DNA of 64,000 bases from assembly GCF_028769735.1 (NCBI RefSeq), contig NC_088173.1:7771038-7835037 (forward strand), given 5' to 3'. Within the stretch, counting starts at the first letter, position 1. Every line of letters begins with the position of its first letter. The translations under genes were made by a program, and so were the position numbers. This document shows positions 60,512 through 64,000 of this stretch, one piece after another. This DNA comes from Zonotrichia leucophrys gambelii (taxonomy: Eukaryota; Chordata; Aves; Passeriformes; Passerellidae). The notes beneath the pieces are model-generated. The model was not told the DNA's origin. It searched no databases and worked only from the letters and a program-made list of their open reading frames with translations.

Positions 60512-62460
60512 GTACCTTTTAAAAATGGGTTTTAGACTTTTGTAAATTGCCTTTGGCATACTCCTTTTAATTTTTGTTGTACCAAGAGTGTTTGGTCTAT
60601 GTTGTGATCTAGTTACCCAATAACATTGAAAGTGCTAGCTGAAGAAAGTGGTTTGGGGAATGAAGTATGCTCACCCCTAGCACAGACACGATAAAGGTTT
60701 TGGGGATTATTTTGTTTGTAACACTAGTCTTTCCAAGGGCCTCGAGCTTCGTGTTTCTAAGTACTTAAAAATATGATATTGGGAAAAATATGATGGTGAA
60801 TAGTGAAAGTATTGCTTTTTCTTTCCTGTTGGGGATTAAAGTTTCCTGGCAGAATGTCCATTGCAGGCAATGGGCATGTAAGACACCAGCATTAAGTAAC
60901 AGTACTTTTTAGTAGGGACCACTGCCTGTTTCACTCATCTCTGTCTGTATGGGATGGTTCTAGTGATTATTTTGGGAAAAAATGAGTGAATGGAATAATG
61001 TTTAAGTTCTGTAATTTTGTCATGTTGTCTTTGCCTTACCCTTCTTCATTAATGTCATTGTTGATATTTCTAAATAGGTCCTTAAAGTATCAGGTGCTAT
61101 TAAACTTTTATCCCTAAGGATTTATTAAAATGTTATTCATTCATGGAGCATTTAACAACAAAGGGCCAGTGGGTGTTTTGGAACAACAAATAACATTACT
61201 TTTCTGTAGAAATATTTTACAAGGTATTGGCAGTTTTGTTATTTCCCTAGAATGCCATCCAGGGGAACAGGAGGAAAGCATTTTAAGTTGAAGGTGAAAT
61301 TCTCTTCTGTATTGAAGGTTCTATCCTTGCCATCAAGTGAGGAACAACTGCCATTGACTTGACTCCTTTCAGGATTAAGTCTAGTTTAGCAAAAGCAGGT
61401 TAGTTTGCTGTCCTGGGCCAGGAGGTTGTAATTGTCATGGTACAGGTGGTCATTTGTGTTCAGATCTGTTTGTTGTTTTTCTTGGTTTTTGTTTTTCAAG
61501 CTCAGCTGCCAAAGACAAAAACTGTGTGTCTGTTTGTGTATATTTCTATATATGTAAATATACAATATACATGCATATACAAAACCTAGAATTTCATGAT
61601 GTTAAGAAGAAAATACTACCTTTCCTGTGAAATAGCTACATTTGGATTTCCATAACACTAAATAGTGTTTTTTAAAGTTAGTAGTGGTAAAACATACACA
61701 TTGAGTGCTTTCTCATGTACTAATGCACATAACCTTAATTCCATGTTTGATGCCAGTTTGCACAAGAAATTGAGTGGAGTGTGGTATTTAATGTTTACAA
61801 TAAGCCTCCTAAGAATACACACCTTTTATTAAGACTTCTGATGTAAATGTGTACATTACAATAGTATTATTGTAATGAAATACCAGTGGAGCTGCTGGTT
61901 TAGTTCTTCAAAGAATGAACTTAGAAGTAATATAACTTTTAACATTAGGCCAAATTGTGATTGCCAAGATTTTAAGGGAAATAGATGTAATTGTTCTTAA
62001 AACATTAAGCTAGCTGTTGACTCTAGGAGACTGTTCAGCTCAAATTGGTGCGAGTCCTGCAACAAATACAAGTTTGTATAAAAGTTTTGTATGTCACAAA
62101 TAACTGAGCTTCCAATAATGGAAGCAAGAGCCAAAGACACTTTTAATATATTACTGTTACAGGTATAGCTTTCATATAACAGGATTGACAGAAATTGGTT
62201 CAGCCAAATGTTGGCAATTTTGCAAGTGTTTATCAGAATAAAAAATGTACTTAAAAGCAAAGAAATGGGGAAAGAAACCTCAGAAAGTACTTGAGCTGTG
62301 TAAGCAAACAAACTTGATTTTTTAAATTGGGTAAAAGTAATTGAGAATGATGGAAAGGAAGGATGTTTGGAAATGAATCAGATGCTGCAAATTTTTTCTT
62401 CCATTTGAAACAGTATGAATCTGTAGCCATCAGCAGGTTTATAAACATGCATCTTCATAA

Positions 62461-62466
62461 AATAAA
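62461..62466 (+). terminator. DCUN1D4: Candidate distal poly(A) signal AATAAA
   Basis: A canonical hexamer with a second signal (ATTAAA, 62478-62483) just behind it. The clustering favours a real cleavage region. The downstream GT-rich element is only moderate. Confidence 0.4.
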
Positions 62467-62490
62467 CCACAGATTCAATTAAAGCTAGTA

Positions 62491-64000
62491 GAGACAGCTT
62501 TACTGACATTTATAGTGAACAAATGGACTAAAATGGACCTGTGGTTTGATGAGCTTCCCTGTGCTATCCATCCTGTTGGGTTTGCTAAATATGCTGATAA
62601 GCAGAAGATCCTAACATTGCCTACTCCTGTATGCTGGAGAAACTTTTAATAGTTGTGGAAACTTAATTAACATACTCAGTTAATCTTGTATTTAGTACAA
62701 GTGTGGCATTTGCTTTTTTTGTTTATTATGCCATCAAATAGCTGATGTAGATTTTTTTTTGTTTGATTATGGGCTCCCATCCCAACCCCTAAGAGAAGTA
62801 ATATAGAAAACATGCTGTTTTCTGGGACAAGACACTTGAGAGGTCATTCCTGAAGAAGTGTTATGGGTCTTGTGCTCATGTTAGTGGTGTACTGTGATTG
62901 AACTTTTAGCAGAAACTTGATGATCAATCTACAGTTCATTTTTGGTGTTTGGGAGATGTAAATTGGAAGGACAGTTAGTGAAAGGAAAACAGTGTCCAGA
63001 GACTATAGCAGTTGATGTTCTTTAATAGATGACAAACATTTGGAGCTCTTTCCACTCAGTAGTCTTAAGAATCTTTTCAACCTAAATGATTCTATTAATA
63101 CTAGTAACCAAAACAGTCCATGAATTAAATTTTCTTCTAAAGCAAAGTGACTAAGTACTTGAAGTACTAATATAATTCTCTATTGCTGTTATTTCTTCAC
63201 TTTTTTATCTTTTCCAAGGAAAGCAAACTGAAGAACATTGAAATTACTGAAAATATTTATGTATTTGAGTTTTCAGTTAAAACCTCTTTAAGGTTGTTTT
63301 TAAGCTACAATAACTACTTGGGTTCTCTTTCTGTTGCCATTTTTAATTCTGTAGAGGCTTCTCCCATTTTACCACAAACGTGTTTTATTTCATCAGAAAT
63401 ATTCTCACACAATCAAAATTAGTTGTGGCTTATTGCTACTTCATTCATGTTCCCAAGTAACTATTTTGAAGGGCAAGAAATGGACTTCAGTTGTGTTAAG
63501 GTTTTCCCAGATTTCTGTTGACCCTTAGTCACAAGTATCAAATTGTTTGATACTCTTGGAATTTATATAGGCAGCTTTAAAGGTTAGCTTGTGCCCTGGT
63601 TTTATTTATAGCTGCTAACATACCTCTTTCTAGGCCTTATATTTTGTCTTTTCATATTGTTGTAAAAGTATATAGAATCCATCCACAAACAGAATGGTTT
63701 GTTTTCTGTAATTGAGACCAAAATTCAGCTTTTTTTTTTTTTGTTTGTTTGTTTTTATTTTTTAAATCCTCACCCACTCCCCCACTGTGTGTGTGTGTGT
63801 GCATGTGTACATGTGTCCAAATAGCACCTACTGACACTGCTGTGGCAGGAACAGCAGTTAACCTGTAACTGTGAATGCTTTATGTCTTAGTTACCTGGAT
63901 ATTACATAATTAAGGTGTGCTAACTCCTGTGACTCACAATATGATGAAAATACTATTATGCCACCTAACATGAGTTAATCCAGTTGATTTTTTTTAGGTC
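62491..64000. other. Distal 3' UTR or intergenic flank
   Basis: AT-rich sequence with no recognised gene. It may still be DCUN1D4 3' UTR if a further poly(A) site is used. It contains a T/G-rich run and the (TG)n tract below. Confidence 0.6.
63786..63801. repeat. (TG)8 microsatellite with interrupted extension
   Basis: Eight TG units, followed by interrupted catgtgtacatgtgt. It is likely polymorphic. Confidence 0.9.

Larger units (their letters stand above)
59786..62490 (+). other. DCUN1D4: DCUN1D4 3' UTR (end uncertain)
   Basis: AT-rich non-coding sequence after the stop codon. Candidate poly(A) hexamers are ATTAAA 60506-60511, AATAAA 62237-62242, AATAAA 62461-62466 and ATTAAA 62478-62483. 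A Pumilio-type element TGTAAATA lies at 61553-61560. Mammalian DCUN1D4 has a long 3' UTR, so a distal end is plausible. The exact end cannot be fixed by reading. Confidence 0.5.

Noticed and set aside
1..64000. Search for CRISPR arrays, operons, prophage or other prokaryotic systems
   Set aside because: Introns, CpG island, avian repeats and vertebrate genes show this is nuclear bird DNA; no regularly spaced repeats were seen.

Overview
This 64 kb window is vertebrate nuclear DNA, almost certainly from a bird and probably a songbird. Coding exons are short, carry GT-AG introns and encode two recognisable vertebrate proteins. The interspersed repeats are avian: three CR1 LINE 3' fragments, a short element with a tRNA-Ile-like head and a CR1-like tail (the design of the zebra finch SINE TguSINE1), and one ERV-type LTR. 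No bacterial, plasmid, phage or CRISPR feature is present. Most long open frames are chance frames, many of them in the CpG island.

Layout. (1) 1-14446: the last nine coding exons of CWH43 on the plus strand (348 codons), covering the last membrane segment(s) and the whole C-terminal endonuclease/exonuclease/phosphatase-like domain. The 5' half of the gene lies off the left edge. Its 3' UTR probably ends near 15.2 kb. (2) 15.2-21.5 kb: a spacer with no supported gene, holding an LTR (about 19103-20061) and the SINE-like element (about 20911-21036). (3) 21.5-23.4 kb: a strong CpG island with five CCAAT boxes and a pair of opposed ZNF143-like motifs. This is the DCUN1D4 promoter. (4) 22416-59785: the complete DCUN1D4 coding sequence in 11 exons, 882 nt including the stop, 293 aa, plus a previously unflagged candidate 30-nt in-frame microexon at 38781-38810. 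(5) 59786-64000: a long AT-rich 3' UTR with several candidate poly(A) signals, then probable flank.

The two genes are not functionally linked. CWH43 acts in GPI-anchor lipid handling in the secretory pathway. DCUN1D4 is a nuclear co-E3 for cullin neddylation. Their head-to-tail adjacency, with about 8 kb between stop and start codons, is notable because in human they sit on opposite arms of chromosome 4 (4p11 and 4q12), on either side of the centromere. I found no evidence of a novel multi-gene system. The observations most worth following are the microexon, an antisense exon-like block in a CWH43 intron, the paired ZNF143-like sites, a rare GAG splice acceptor, and the non-centromeric linkage.

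Exon boundaries were set by reading splice sites, requiring continuous reading frame across every junction, and comparing with what I know of the human proteins. No alignment or search was run.
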